Positions 52,965-62,476 of a stretch of DNA of 64,000 nucleotides are shown piece by piece. Below the pieces are notes generated by a model that made no database searches, was not told the DNA's origin, and saw only the letters and a list, made by a program, of their open reading frames with translations. The stretch comes from Proteus terrae. Its GTDB lineage: Bacteria > Pseudomonadota > Gammaproteobacteria > Enterobacterales > Enterobacteriaceae. The position numbers and the translations under genes were made by a program. The first letter of the stretch is position 1. Every line of letters begins with the position of its first letter. Location: positions 372,001-436,000 of the forward strand of contig NZ_PENS01000001.1 of the NCBI RefSeq assembly GCF_003144325.1, in the 5' to 3' direction.

Positions 52965-54158
52965 ATGACTGCCTTACCAAGAAAAAAAACATGGCAGATA
53001 GTCCTCACTATTATTTTAGTTGGGATAAACTTACGCCCATTCTTAACCGGCCCCGGCCCTGTTATTGACAATATTATTGCCTCAACAGGAATGAGTTATA
53101 GTCAAGTCTCATTACTCACACTATTACCCATGCTTTTAATGGGAATAGGCGCATTAATCGTTCCCTTCTTACAACCTTATATTCAGGTACGTAAAGGGCT
53201 TTTAGTCGCAATGCTAATGCTTCTGATGGGCTCATTTTCTAGAGCCTATGTTTCTGATGGCAATCAACTATTACTGACAGCACTCTTTTGTGGTTTAAGC
53301 GTCGCCTATATTCAAGCGGTATTTCCCGGCATTATTAAAGGGTGGTTTAGAAATCGAACGCCTATCATGATGGGTTTATATTCCGCAATGCTAATGGGCG
53401 GAGGCGCACTTGGGGCGCAATTATCCCCTCTTCTTACTGCGAATTATGGGCATTGGCAAAGCGCTTTAGCGTGGTTTGCTCTCCCTGCAGGATTTGCATT
53501 TATCGCTATTCTTTTTTCAATTCAAAATAGTGCCTCATCTGCAAATAAAATATCACTGAATACCTTAATTTGGCGTCCTAGAACAGGATTGCTTATCTTA
53601 GGTTTTGGTTGCGTTAATGCAGGTTATGCCTCTGTTGTGACATGGTTAGCGCCGTTCTACCAATCGTTAGGAATGCCAAGCGCCCAAAGTGGCTCACTTG
53701 TCGCTATTCTTTCTCTTTTCCAAGCCTCTGCCGCTTTAATTATTCCTTTCTTAGCAGCTAAAAATCACGACAGGCGTTTTTGGCTTACGGTAACATTAAT
53801 AAGCCAATTTATCGGTTTCGGTGCAATCATGACTATGCCAATGAGTGCCCCTTATCTTTGGAGTATTTTCTTAGGCTGTGGTTTGGGGGGATGTTTTTCC
53901 ATGATGATGATTGTCGCTCTCGATCATATTCCTGATCCGGCACAAGCAGGTGCTCTATCAGCATTAATGCAAGGTGGTGGCTTTATTATTGCTGCTTTCG
54001 GCCCATTAGTTGCAGTGCTATTACGCCAGCCTGATGGAAGCTTTACTTATGCATGGGCATTTCATGCCATTTTAGTGATTGTGACTATAGGATTATTTGC
54101 ACGATTAAATCCTCGTCATTATGCGAAAGCTTATCCCGCTAATCATCCTACTCAATAA
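52965..54158 (+). CDS. MFS transporter, CynX/NimT-like
   Basis: 397 residues, about 12 membrane helices. GINLRPFLTGPGPVIDNI, the QAVFPGIIKGWF...RTPIMMGLYSAMLMGGG region and the AFHAILV C-terminal segment match the CynX/NimT branch, which exports small polar compounds such as 2-nitroimidazole or moves cyanate. No cynS or cynT is in the window. AGGGA precedes the ATG. Convergent with arcC. Substrate unknown. Confidence 0.82.
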   Translation: MTALPRKKTWQIVLTIILVGINLRPFLTGPGPVIDNIIASTGMSYSQVSLLTLLPMLLMGIGALIVPFLQPYIQVRKGLLVAMLMLLMGSFSRAYVSDGNQLLLTALFCGLSVAYIQAVFPGIIKGWFRNRTPIMMGLYSAMLMGGGALGAQLSPLLTANYGHWQSALAWFALPAGFAFIAILFSIQNSASSANKISLNTLIWRPRTGLLILGFGCVNAGYASVVTWLAPFYQSLGMPSAQSGSLVAILSLFQASAALIIPFLAAKNHDRRFWLTVTLISQFIGFGAIMTMPMSAPYLWSIFLGCGLGGCFSMMMIVALDHIPDPAQAGALSALMQGGGFIIAAFGPLVAVLLRQPDGSFTYAWAFHAILVIVTIGLFARLNPRHYAKAYPANHPTQ

Positions 54159-54184
54159 CGCCTTATATTTAAGACTCATATAAA

Positions 54185-54215
54185 ATAAGCGCCCTACTAC
54201 AAATAAGGCGCTTAT
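54185..54215. terminator. Bidirectional hairpin between the CynX-like gene and arcC
   Basis: ATAAGCGCC (54185-54193... with a flanking A) and GGCGCTTAT (54207-54215) form a stem over a 13-base loop, between convergent genes. Confidence 0.65.
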
Positions 54216-54250
54216 CAAAGATAATAATTTAATACTACTTATGGAGATAA

Positions 54251-55198
54251 TTAAGCAACGATATGTGTTCCGGTTTCACCTTTTAAGGCTGAAACCAATT
54301 TTTCAGGTGTTGTGATAATCACTCTTTTTCCACCAGCAGCCAAAAATGAGAGACTGGCTTCAATTTTAGGAAGCATACTGCCCGGAGGGAAATGCCCTTC
54401 ATGCATATATTGTGTCATTTCTTCAACCGACGTTTCGCCTAATGCTTTCTGTTCTGGTTTGCCGAAATGAATACAGACTTTTTCAACACCCGTTGTGATG
54501 ATAAGAATATCTGCTTGTAATTCTTTTGCGAGCAATGTTGATGACAGATCTTTATCAATAACTGCATCAACACTTTGGTAATTGCCACGCTCATTTTTGA
54601 TAACTGGAATACCGCCACCGCCTACTGCAATCACGACATAGCCACATTCTGACAGTGATTTAATTGCTTTAGATTCAATAACATGTTGTGGAATTGGAGA
54701 GGCAACAACACGGCGATAACCACGACCAGAATCTTCAACGAAATGCCATTGAGGATTTTCTTGCTTTAATTGCATCATCTCTTGTTCTGAGAAAAATGCA
54801 CCAATAGGTTTTGTTGGAGAAACAAAATTCGGATCGTTTTTATCAACTTCAACTTGTGTGATAAGAGTGATCGCTTGTTTATTTTGTTGAACACGAAGCT
54901 TATTCGTTAACGCTTGTTGTATTAAATAACCAATACCACCTTGTGTATCTGCAACACAGTTGGCTAATGGCGTTAACGGTAAACCTTCTTGCACATGTGC
55001 CACTTCTGCGCGACGTAAATCAAGCCCGACTTGTGGCCCATTACCATGTGTTAAAACAATATTATACCCTTCAGCCACCATATCACTAATATGGGCTGCA
55101 ACCTCTTGTACTGCTTGTTCTTGATGAGCGATAGACTGGCTAGCATTGTCTTTAATAATACTGTTGCCTCCAATGGCAACAACAACGAGTTCTTTCAT
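54251..55198 (-). CDS. arcC: Carbamate kinase
   Basis: 315-residue amino-acid kinase family enzyme that makes ATP from carbamoyl phosphate. AIGGNSI near the N-terminus, THGNGPQVGLDLRRAE and IAVGGGGIPVI are family motifs. It may be the last step of arginine deiminase, agmatine, allantoin or cyanate pathways, but no partner gene is nearby, so the pathway cannot be told. Symbol given by family only. Confidence 0.88.
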   Translation of the reverse strand: MKELVVVAIGGNSIIKDNASQSIAHQEQAVQEVAAHISDMVAEGYNIVLTHGNGPQVGLDLRRAEVAHVQEGLPLTPLANCVADTQGGIGYLIQQALTNKLRVQQNKQAITLITQVEVDKNDPNFVSPTKPIGAFFSEQEMMQLKQENPQWHFVEDSGRGYRRVVASPIPQHVIESKAIKSLSECGYVVIAVGGGGIPVIKNERGNYQSVDAVIDKDLSSTLLAKELQADILIITTGVEKVCIHFGKPEQKALGETSVEEMTQYMHEGHFPPGSMLPKIEASLSFLAAGGKRVIITTPEKLVSALKGETGTHIVA

Positions 55199-55521
55199 AT
55201 TTCACTCTCAATTATATTATTGGCAATTAAAGTAGAAATAACACACCTCTACTCTTAGAGGTTGGGTTGATAAGGTCGCCATATTCGCTAACCATTTTCC
55301 CCATTTTTATTTTTAATGAGATAAACATTATTGTATTGAACAATATCTATTCATTAATTGCGCAGGATAATAGCAGAGAATGTAAAGAAAACATCTATTA
55401 CTCAACGTTTCTCTTATTTAATTTCTATAAATGCAATGCACAAAGAAGGGAATGAAAGGCGTTATCAAACACATCAATAACGCCTTATTCAATACAAGTG
55501 GGCGGGATAGTTAGTACTTTT
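55199..55521. other. Intergenic region between arcC and ugpQ
   Basis: About 320 bp. It holds the hairpin downstream of ugpQ and the upstream region of arcC. An open frame at 55267-55455 shows no gene-like features. Confidence 0.5.
55456..55486 (-). terminator. Probable ugpQ terminator
   Basis: AAGGCGTTAT (55456-55465) pairs with ATAACGCCTT (55477-55486), 11-base loop. It lies 36 bp after the ugpQ stop; the T run is short. Confidence 0.6.
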
Positions 55522-56256
55522 TTATTTTGCTATTTGATAAACATCCGGTTGATAAACATCAGGCATATCAGTAATTAGCATATCAACACCCCATTGCTCA
55601 AAATCTTTCACTTCTTCAGGATCATTCGGGGTATAACAATAAATTTCATAGCCTGCTTGTTTTAACAATTGCGCTTGTTCTTGCGTAAGGTATTTGTAAT
55701 TACAATGCACACTAAAACCATCAATCGCTTTTAACGTTTCTAGCGCATTATCAGGGATCTCATCCCATAATTGCCCTCTACGAATAAAAGGCAGATATCG
55801 TTTCATAATAATAAGTGCATGTGTATCAAAAGAAGAAAATAGAATTTGCTCATTCGGAATATCTGCACTTTTTATCATGTCAGAAACCGCTAAACATAAA
55901 CGATCAACATCATCATCGGGCCACGTTTTCAGCTCAATATTAAGCTTTGTTCCTGAACGCTTAATGAGCTGTAATCCTTGTCTTAAAGAAGGAATTTTCT
56001 CACCTTGATAGAGTGAACTAAACCAACTTCCTGCATCAAGGCGATGTAAATCATCTAAGGTATGAAAACGCACAGCACCTTGCCCATTCGTGCAACGATT
56101 AACTGTTTTATCATGAATAAGCACAGGAACATGATCCGCGGTTAATTGCACATCCGTTTCAATCCATTCGCACCCGAAATCAATCGCCATTTTAAATGCA
56201 GCCAGTGTATTTTCAGGGGCTTTTCCAGAAAAACCTCGGTGAGCAGCTATCTTCAT
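55522..56256 (-). CDS. ugpQ: Cytoplasmic glycerophosphodiester phosphodiesterase UgpQ
   Basis: Hydrolyses glycerophosphodiesters taken up by UgpBAEC to glycerol 3-phosphate and an alcohol. 244 residues, no signal peptide, so cytoplasmic. The catalytic HRGFSGKAPENTLAAF, the ETDVQLTADHVPVLIHD metal site and ELK motif are seen. It is divergent from ugpB rather than the last gene of the operon, as in E. coli. Confidence 0.93.
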   Translation of the reverse strand: MKIAAHRGFSGKAPENTLAAFKMAIDFGCEWIETDVQLTADHVPVLIHDKTVNRCTNGQGAVRFHTLDDLHRLDAGSWFSSLYQGEKIPSLRQGLQLIKRSGTKLNIELKTWPDDDVDRLCLAVSDMIKSADIPNEQILFSSFDTHALIIMKRYLPFIRRGQLWDEIPDNALETLKAIDGFSVHCNYKYLTQEQAQLLKQAGYEIYCYTPNDPEEVKDFEQWGVDMLITDMPDVYQPDVYQIAK

Positions 56257-56286
56257 TTCTCTCTCCTTTTCATTTGTGCCGACATC

Positions 56287-56317
56287 ATGACAACCATTTA
56301 TGACAGCAATTTGACAG
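56287..56317 (-). promoter_or_regulatory. PHO box facing ugpQ
   Basis: On the minus strand, CTGTCAA-ATTG-CTGTCAT (56300-56317), two 7-bp units 11 bp apart, with a further half-site TTGTCAT (56287-56293). Close to the PhoB consensus. Confidence 0.78.
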
Positions 56318-56344
56318 TCATACCATCAATATATCTTCATTTAA

Positions 56345-56378
56345 TTGTCACCCCTTTGTCATAAATAACATTTAGGGT
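56345..56378 (+). promoter_or_regulatory. PHO box and -10 facing ugpBAEC
   Basis: TTGTCAC (56345-56351) and TTGTCAT (56356-56362), 11 bp apart, then AAATA and a -10-like TAGGGT (56373-56378). Fits PhoB activation of a promoter without a normal -35. Confidence 0.78.
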
Positions 56379-56430
56379 AATTCGCAGATTAGATTGAACC
56401 TTTAACTTTCGATTAAAAAGGAAATTCTGC

Positions 56431-57738
56431 ATGTCGATAAAATCAATAACAGGTCTTGCTGTTGCGATGACGTTATTTACCTCTCCTGCACACGCAAAAA
56501 CACAAATTGAATGGTGGCATGCTATGGGAGGCGCGCTTGGTCAGAAAGTTAACCAAATCGCCTCTGATTTTAATGCCAGCCAATCTGAATATGAGATAAA
56601 GCCTGTTTATAAAGGTACTTACGCTGAAACAATGACCAGCGCAGTGGCTTCATTTCGTGCAAAAAACCAACCTGCTATTGTACAAGTATTTGAAGTGGGT
56701 ACAGCCAGTATGATGGGGGCTAAAAAAGCCGTTTTTCCTGTTTATCAATTAATGGAAAAAACCAACGAGCCTTTTGATCCTAATACTTATTTATCAACTG
56801 TCACGGGTTACTACACCACCAGCGACGGCAAAATGATGTCGTTGCCATTTAATAGTTCAACGCCGGTGCTTTATTACAACAAGACACTCTTTAAAAAAGC
56901 AGGCATAGAACAGCCACCTAAGACATGGAAAGAGATGGAAGCTGTGTCTCAAAAACTGCTCGATTCTGGTGTTAAATGCGGATTTACCACCACTTGGCAA
57001 TCGTGGACACAAATCGAAAACTTTGGTGCTCGCAATAATTTACCTATTGCTACCAAAAATAATGGTTTTGATGGCTTTGATACTACTTTCCTATTTAATA
57101 AAGCACCTTTCGTTGCGCATATTCAACAAATGGCAGATTGGTCGAAATCTAGTATTTTCAAATATGGCGGACGCCAATCTGATGCAATGCCTCTATTTTA
57201 TACCCAAGAGTGTGCAATGGTAATGGAATCATCCGCGGGCTTTGCTGGCATTAAAGAGAACATGAAAGGTCTTGATATTGGTGTTAGCCAATTGCCTTAC
57301 GACGATACTCTTGTACAAAAACCAGCAAATACCATTATTGGCGGAGCATCATTATGGGTTATGTCTGGGCGTCCAGATGCCGAATATAACGGTGTTGCCA
57401 AATTTTTCACCTATCTTTCAAGTCCTGAAGTTCAAGCTGATTGGCACCAAGCAACAGGTTATTTACCCGTCACTAAAGCGGCTTATGCATTAACACAGCA
57501 ACAGGGTTTTTATCAGCAAAATCCAGGAGCTGACACCGCAATATTACAAATGACAACCTCAGAGCCTACCTCAAACTCAAAAGGATTACGCTTTGGTAAT
57601 TTCCTACAAACTCGAGAAATCGTTGATGAAGAGTTAGAGAAAGTGTGGTCAGGAAAACAGAGTGCTCAAGTTGCATTAGATAATGCAGTTACACGAGGAA
57701 ATGAGCAGTTACGCCGTTTTGAACGTACTCAACAATAG
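56431..57738 (+). CDS. ugpB: Glycerol-3-phosphate-binding periplasmic protein UgpB
   Basis: Solute-binding protein of the Ugp ABC importer for glycerol 3-phosphate and glycerophosphodiesters. 435 residues, signal peptide ending SPAHA near residue 22. The mature start KTQIEWWHAMGGALGQKVN is nearly the E. coli one. The first gene of ugpBAEC. Confidence 0.96.
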   Translation: MSIKSITGLAVAMTLFTSPAHAKTQIEWWHAMGGALGQKVNQIASDFNASQSEYEIKPVYKGTYAETMTSAVASFRAKNQPAIVQVFEVGTASMMGAKKAVFPVYQLMEKTNEPFDPNTYLSTVTGYYTTSDGKMMSLPFNSSTPVLYYNKTLFKKAGIEQPPKTWKEMEAVSQKLLDSGVKCGFTTTWQSWTQIENFGARNNLPIATKNNGFDGFDTTFLFNKAPFVAHIQQMADWSKSSIFKYGGRQSDAMPLFYTQECAMVMESSAGFAGIKENMKGLDIGVSQLPYDDTLVQKPANTIIGGASLWVMSGRPDAEYNGVAKFFTYLSSPEVQADWHQATGYLPVTKAAYALTQQQGFYQQNPGADTAILQMTTSEPTSNSKGLRFGNFLQTREIVDEELEKVWSGKQSAQVALDNAVTRGNEQLRRFERTQQ

Positions 57739-57800
57739 TCACTTGTATTAGGCGGGCAAAATAGCTCGCCTTCTATTTTTATCGATTTACTGGATATTGT

Positions 57801-58685
57801 ATGGCTTCTCAATCCATTTATTTCAAACAAAAATGGTTACCTCTAGCGCTGATTTTTCCTCAATTAGCTATCACGCTTATCTTTTTTATTTGGCCTGCTG
57901 GGCAAGCTTTCTTTCAGTCATTCCAATTAGAAGATGCATTTGGACTGAGTCGAGAATTTGTCGGTTTTGAAAATTTTCATCGACTTTTTAGCAATCGTTA
58001 TTATTTTGATAGTTTGATCACGACGCTTATTTTCAGTACTAGTGTTGTATTTTTATCTATGCTATCAGCGCTGGTTTTAGCGGGTATTGCCGAACAAATT
58101 TTGCGAGGTAAGCTGTTTTATCGCACCATTTTAATTTCACCCTATGCCATTGCCCCTGTTATTGCAGGCTTTCTTTGGTTATTTATGCTTGATCCCACGA
58201 TTGGCGTATTAAGCCAACAATTAAAGAAAATAGGCATTAATTGGGACCCTGTACTGAATACACATCATGCTATGTGGATGGTGATTTTAACAGCGACATG
58301 GAAACAAGTGAGTTATAACTTTCTGTTTTTTCTCGCCGCATTACAATCTGTACCTAAATCACTTTTAGAAGCAGCCGCTATCGATGGTAGTGGCCCGATT
58401 AAGCGTTTTATAACGATCAGTTTTCCTTTAATTTCTCCTACCACCTTTTTCTTACTTGTGGTTAATTTTGCTTATGCCTTCTTTGATACTTTCGCCATTA
58501 TTCACGCGATGACACAAGGTGGTCCCGGAAGTAGCACATCAACACTGGTTTATAAGGTCTATAACGATGGATTTGTGGGATTAGATTTAGGCTCTTCCGC
58601 CGCACAATCTGTTATTTTGATGTTTATTGTCGCGATCTTAACCATTATTCAATTTCGCTATGTTGAGAAAAAGGTGGCTTACTGA
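57801..58685 (+). CDS. ugpA: Ugp ABC importer permease UgpA
   Basis: 294-residue inner-membrane permease with six membrane helices and the EAA loop (LLEAAAIDGSGPIKRFITISFPLI) that docks on UgpC. Its stop shares the base with the ugpE start (58685). Confidence 0.95.
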   Translation: MASQSIYFKQKWLPLALIFPQLAITLIFFIWPAGQAFFQSFQLEDAFGLSREFVGFENFHRLFSNRYYFDSLITTLIFSTSVVFLSMLSALVLAGIAEQILRGKLFYRTILISPYAIAPVIAGFLWLFMLDPTIGVLSQQLKKIGINWDPVLNTHHAMWMVILTATWKQVSYNFLFFLAALQSVPKSLLEAAAIDGSGPIKRFITISFPLISPTTFFLLVVNFAYAFFDTFAIIHAMTQGGPGSSTSTLVYKVYNDGFVGLDLGSSAAQSVILMFIVAILTIIQFRYVEKKVAY

Positions 58686-59533
58686 TGGTTGAACGTAGAC
58701 CTTTATTTCATGCTTTTTGCCACTTTATTCTTATTGTTGGCATTCTTTCTGTTGCATTCCCTGTCTGGATTGCACTTGTGGCAACAACACATCAAAACAC
58801 CGAATTTGCTACTGGTTCTCCTCTTTGGTTTGGTACTGAAGGCTTCAATATTATTAAATCAATATTTTCACAAGCAGGCACTACGCAAAATAGCGCTATC
58901 TCAATTAATAGCATGTTATTGAATTCATTAATTATGGCGTTAGTGATCACCATCGGGAAATTAACGATCTCAATTTTATCGGCATACGCCGTCGTTTTCT
59001 TTCGTTTTCCGGGAAGAATGTTGGCCTTTTGGACTATCTTTTTTACGTTAATGCTACCTGTTGAAGTTCGCATTATGCCCACATTTGAGGTTGTCACTAA
59101 TCTCAATATGTTGAACTCTTATGCAGGTTTAACCATTCCATTAATTGCCAGTGCCACAGCCACCTTTTTATTTCGCCAATTCTTTCTTACCATTACTCCT
59201 GAATTAATTGAAGCCGCTAAAATTGATGGTGCAGGCCCTATTAAATTCTTTTTCACCATCTTACTTCCTCTTTCTCGCACCAATATCGCCGCCCTATTTG
59301 TCATCACCTTTATTTATGGCTGGAACCAATATCTTTGGCCAATGTTGATCACAACAGATACTCACTACTACACCATTGTCATGGGCATTAAACAGATGGT
59401 TGCGGTTTCTGATGGTGTTGTTGAGTGGAATAAGATCATGGCAACCACATTAATTGCAATGTTGCCTCCCGTCCTTATTGTCATTTTGATGCAAAGAGCC
59501 TTTGTAAAAGGCTTTATTGATACGGAGAAATAA
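58685..59533 (+). CDS. ugpE: Ugp ABC importer permease UgpE
   Basis: 282-residue partner permease with six membrane helices and an EAA loop (LIEAAKIDGAGPIKFFFTILLPLS). Conserved GWNQYLWPMLIT. Followed by ugpC after 1 nt. Confidence 0.95.
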   Translation: MVERRPLFHAFCHFILIVGILSVAFPVWIALVATTHQNTEFATGSPLWFGTEGFNIIKSIFSQAGTTQNSAISINSMLLNSLIMALVITIGKLTISILSAYAVVFFRFPGRMLAFWTIFFTLMLPVEVRIMPTFEVVTNLNMLNSYAGLTIPLIASATATFLFRQFFLTITPELIEAAKIDGAGPIKFFFTILLPLSRTNIAALFVITFIYGWNQYLWPMLITTDTHYYTIVMGIKQMVAVSDGVVEWNKIMATTLIAMLPPVLIVILMQRAFVKGFIDTEK

Positions 59534-59534
59534 C

Positions 59535-60635
59535 ATGACAACCGTCACTCTCACAAATTTAGAAAAGTGTTATCCAAATGGTCATCAAGCTATTTCAAAA
59601 TTAAATCTTTCTATTAAGCAAGGTGAAATGGTGGTATTAGTCGGCCCAAGCGGTTGTGGTAAATCGACTTTACTGCGAATGATTGCAGGGTTAGAAACCA
59701 TTACACAAGGTGATTTATTTATTGATAATTTACGAGTTAATGAGCATGAACCTAGTGAACGTGATATTGCTATGGTGTTTCAAAACTATGCTCTTTATCC
59801 TCATATGTCGGTCTATAACAATATGGCATATGGCTTACGTAATCGAAAAACACCCAAAGCAAAGATTGAAGAACTCGTTACCAATGCCGCCCAAATGCTG
59901 GAGATCAACCATTTACTTGATAGAAAACCCAAAGAACTATCAGGTGGGCAGCGACAACGTGTCGCTATGGGAAGAGCCATCGTTCGTGATCCTAAAGTCT
60001 TTTTATTTGATGAACCTCTTTCTAACCTTGATGCCAAATTACGGGTGCAGATGCGTTTGGAGATCAAAAAATTACAGCGAAAACTCTCCACAACCTCTAT
60101 TTATGTGACACACGATCAAGTAGAAGCGATGACATTAGCTGATAAACTGGTGGTTTTAAATCAAGGAAATATAGAGCAAGTAGGCACACCGTTAGATATT
60201 TATGAAAGCCCGGCCTCCGTATTTGTGGCTACGTTTATGGGCTCACCAGCAATGAATATCTTAGATACTCCGATTAATCATGGTGTGATTGAAGTCGCTG
60301 ATGGGCATATTTCCGTTTCATCTCAGCACTTTCCTTATCAAGCCATTAAATTGGGTTTACGTCCTGAACATTTGATTATTAGCCATCAACATCCTCTTTT
60401 TCATGTTGATGTGGAGTTTATTGAAGCACTTGGTGCAGATGTTTTAATTTATGCAACCACTTGCGATAAACAGAAACAACCTCTCGTTATTCGTGCGCCA
60501 AACGATCATGGTGTGAAAATTGGCAATAAAATTGGTCTTACCATTCACCCGGAAAATCTTCATTTCTTTAATCAACAATCAGGGAAGCGCATTGATCGCC
60601 CTTTTATGCTTATTAATGAATTAATGGTGTCATAA
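59535..60635 (+). CDS. ugpC: Ugp ABC importer ATPase UgpC
   Basis: ATP-binding subunit (366 residues from the ATG at 59535; an in-frame upstream codon at 59517 lies inside ugpE). Walker A GPSGCGKST, signature LSGGQRQR, Walker B VFLFDEPLSN, switch His in VTHDQ, and a MalK-like TOBE regulatory domain at the C-terminus (about 235-366). Confidence 0.96.
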   Translation: MTTVTLTNLEKCYPNGHQAISKLNLSIKQGEMVVLVGPSGCGKSTLLRMIAGLETITQGDLFIDNLRVNEHEPSERDIAMVFQNYALYPHMSVYNNMAYGLRNRKTPKAKIEELVTNAAQMLEINHLLDRKPKELSGGQRQRVAMGRAIVRDPKVFLFDEPLSNLDAKLRVQMRLEIKKLQRKLSTTSIYVTHDQVEAMTLADKLVVLNQGNIEQVGTPLDIYESPASVFVATFMGSPAMNILDTPINHGVIEVADGHISVSSQHFPYQAIKLGLRPEHLIISHQHPLFHVDVEFIEALGADVLIYATTCDKQKQPLVIRAPNDHGVKIGNKIGLTIHPENLHFFNQQSGKRIDRPFMLINELMVS

Positions 60636-60673
60636 AGCGCTGATATCACTTTATTCATTTTCGGTTTAATCTG

Positions 60674-60700
60674 AATAGCGATGTTTTAAACGTCGCTATT
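60674..60700 (+). terminator. Hairpin after ugpC
   Basis: AATAGCGA (60674-60681) pairs with TCGCTATT (60693-60700); T-rich sequence follows but no clear run. Confidence 0.55.
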
Positions 60701-61131
60701 TATTTACCACCAAGCAATAAATATTAAAAATATAAAATTTGTCAGAATTAAACAAATAAAAATCATCTCTAAGCACACTGTTAGTTTCATATTATTCCAA
60801 ATAAGTGAAAAACAAATTTACTCACTCTTAAAGTGAGTACAATTAAATGATTTATATAATATTTACATCAAGAAAACTTACCTTCTCAAGTTTAATTTAT
60901 CAATTAATTCTCTTAAATTTAAAGAAGTTAAAATTATTAATCCGTTTTTTTCTTTCTATTAAGAAGATAAGAAATAATAAAATTATGCTGAAAAAGAGAA
61001 GAATATATATTGAGATAATATTTCTCACATAAAATGCTTATATTGCACCGATAGATAAGCGCTGTTATTCTTCTGCTCGAATTTAATCTGCAATTATATA
61101 AACTGCAAAGCAGAAAAGGACTTAATTAAAA
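60701..61131. other. AT-rich intergenic region before loiP
   Basis: About 430 bp. It contains the inverted repeat TACTCACT / AGTGAGTA (60819-60826 and 60832-60839) with a 5-base loop, possibly an operator or transcript hairpin. A 61-codon open frame at 60847-61032 is low complexity and is not supported as a gene. Confidence 0.5.
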
Positions 61132-61884
61132 ATGAAAATTAAATTACTTGCTACGGTGATGGTATCAGCAGCGCTACTTTCTGGTTGCCAAAACATGAAT
61201 ACAGATATGCTGACCAAATCAGGGACTCAACTTTTCCAAGCAGCGACATTAAGCGATGACGATATCAAAGCGTTAACGAATGATGCTTGTAAAGAGATGG
61301 ATGCACAAAATAAAGTTGCTCCAGCCAATAGCACTTACACCAAACGCTTAAATAACATCGCTAAAGCATTAGGTAATGAAGTTAATGGCACACCAGTAAA
61401 TTACAAAGTTTACATGACTAAAGATGTAAATGCATGGGCTATGGCTAACGGCTGCGTGCGTGTTTACAGTGGTTTAATGGACATGATGACTGATAACGAA
61501 GTTGAAGGCGTTTTAGGTCATGAAATGGGTCACGTTGCTTTAGGTCATACCCGTAAAGCAATTCAAGTTGCTCACGCAACAGTTGCTGCACGTACAGCAG
61601 CAGCATCAGCAGGTGGCGTTGCAGCACAATTAAGTAGCTCACAATTAGCTGAAATGGGTCAAAAATTAATTAACGCCCAGTTCTCTCAGCACCAAGAATC
61701 AGAAGCTGACAACTTCTCTTATGATCTACTAAAAAAACGTGGTGTAAATACTGCTGGCTTAGTTACAGGCTTTGAGAAACTCGCTAAATTAGGTGGTGGT
61801 GATTCAAGTATGTTTGATTCTCACCCACCGTCAAAAGAGCGTGCGGATAATATCCGTAATCGTATCGCTGAAGATAAGAAATAA
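61132..61884 (+). CDS. loiP: Outer-membrane lipoprotein metalloprotease LoiP (YggG)
   Basis: M48-family zinc metalloprotease. 250 residues, close to the E. coli length. Lipobox LLSGC with Cys19; zinc motif HEMGH at 130-134 and the third ligand in ESEADNFSYD near residue 188. In E. coli it is induced by low osmolarity and acts with BepA-like factors. Confidence 0.93.
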   Translation: MKIKLLATVMVSAALLSGCQNMNTDMLTKSGTQLFQAATLSDDDIKALTNDACKEMDAQNKVAPANSTYTKRLNNIAKALGNEVNGTPVNYKVYMTKDVNAWAMANGCVRVYSGLMDMMTDNEVEGVLGHEMGHVALGHTRKAIQVAHATVAARTAAASAGGVAAQLSSSQLAEMGQKLINAQFSQHQESEADNFSYDLLKKRGVNTAGLVTGFEKLAKLGGGDSSMFDSHPPSKERADNIRNRIAEDKK

Positions 61885-61939
61885 TTATCTTGCCCCTATA
61901 TCTCATGGTATGGGGGGTTTCTCTTTTCAAGTTTATCTG

Positions 61940-62407
61940 TTACGAATGACGAAAACGCCCCACAACATCGCTAAGAAAGCGTTTAATTGCCATTCTCTCT
62001 TGTTGGTCATATTGCTCAAATAACGCAGACCATTTTTCTTGAGATTGTTGATGTAACACCTCATGAGCATGAAAAAGACACTCTCCCTCAGCTGTTAAGA
62101 TAAAAAATATTTCTTTTTGATTATCTGCCAACTTTATTTTTTCAATAGCTCCCTTCTTTTGTAGGCGACTACAAATTTTTGAGACAGCCCCTCGTGTCAT
62201 AGACATATATTCACTGATGGTTGTGAGATTTCTCATACTCTCTTCACCAATACAATGGATCACATGCAACTCTGTAAGTGAATAATTATCTAACCCATTC
62301 TCTTCTAATACTTTTTTATGGTTACTATCAGCTCGCTCATCTTTAAGATGCAAAAAATCACTTAATCCTTTTAGTAAATCTTGTGTTGTGACATTCTCTT
62401 TTGCCAT
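61940..62407 (-). CDS. MarR-family transcriptional regulator
   Basis: 155 residues with a winged-helix DNA-binding core: SLTELHVIHCIGEE, RNLTTISEYMSMTRGAVSKICSRLQKKGAIEKI. Divergent from an MFS exporter with two related palindromes between, so it probably represses both. No effector can be inferred. Confidence 0.87.
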   Translation of the reverse strand: MAKENVTTQDLLKGLSDFLHLKDERADSNHKKVLEENGLDNYSLTELHVIHCIGEESMRNLTTISEYMSMTRGAVSKICSRLQKKGAIEKIKLADNQKEIFFILTAEGECLFHAHEVLHQQSQEKWSALFEQYDQQERMAIKRFLSDVVGRFRHS

Positions 62408-62410
62408 TTT

Positions 62411-62423
62411 GTTTCCTTGGAAA
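62411..62423. promoter_or_regulatory. Second, weaker MarR-like site
   Basis: TTTCC-TT-GGAAA (62412-62423 region) resembles the core of the 36-bp palindrome, and sits next to the regulator start codon. Confidence 0.5.
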
Positions 62424-62476
62424 AAATATTTTATAAAATAGTATCAAAAGTATTTACAACAATCAAAATATCGCTA

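Noticed and set aside
55267-55455. 62-codon open frame between arcC and ugpQ
   Set aside because: No ribosome site or recognisable feature, and it sits in an intergenic region with a hairpin at its end.
60847-61032. 61-codon open frame before loiP
   Set aside because: AT-rich, Lys/Ile-rich product without features or a ribosome site.
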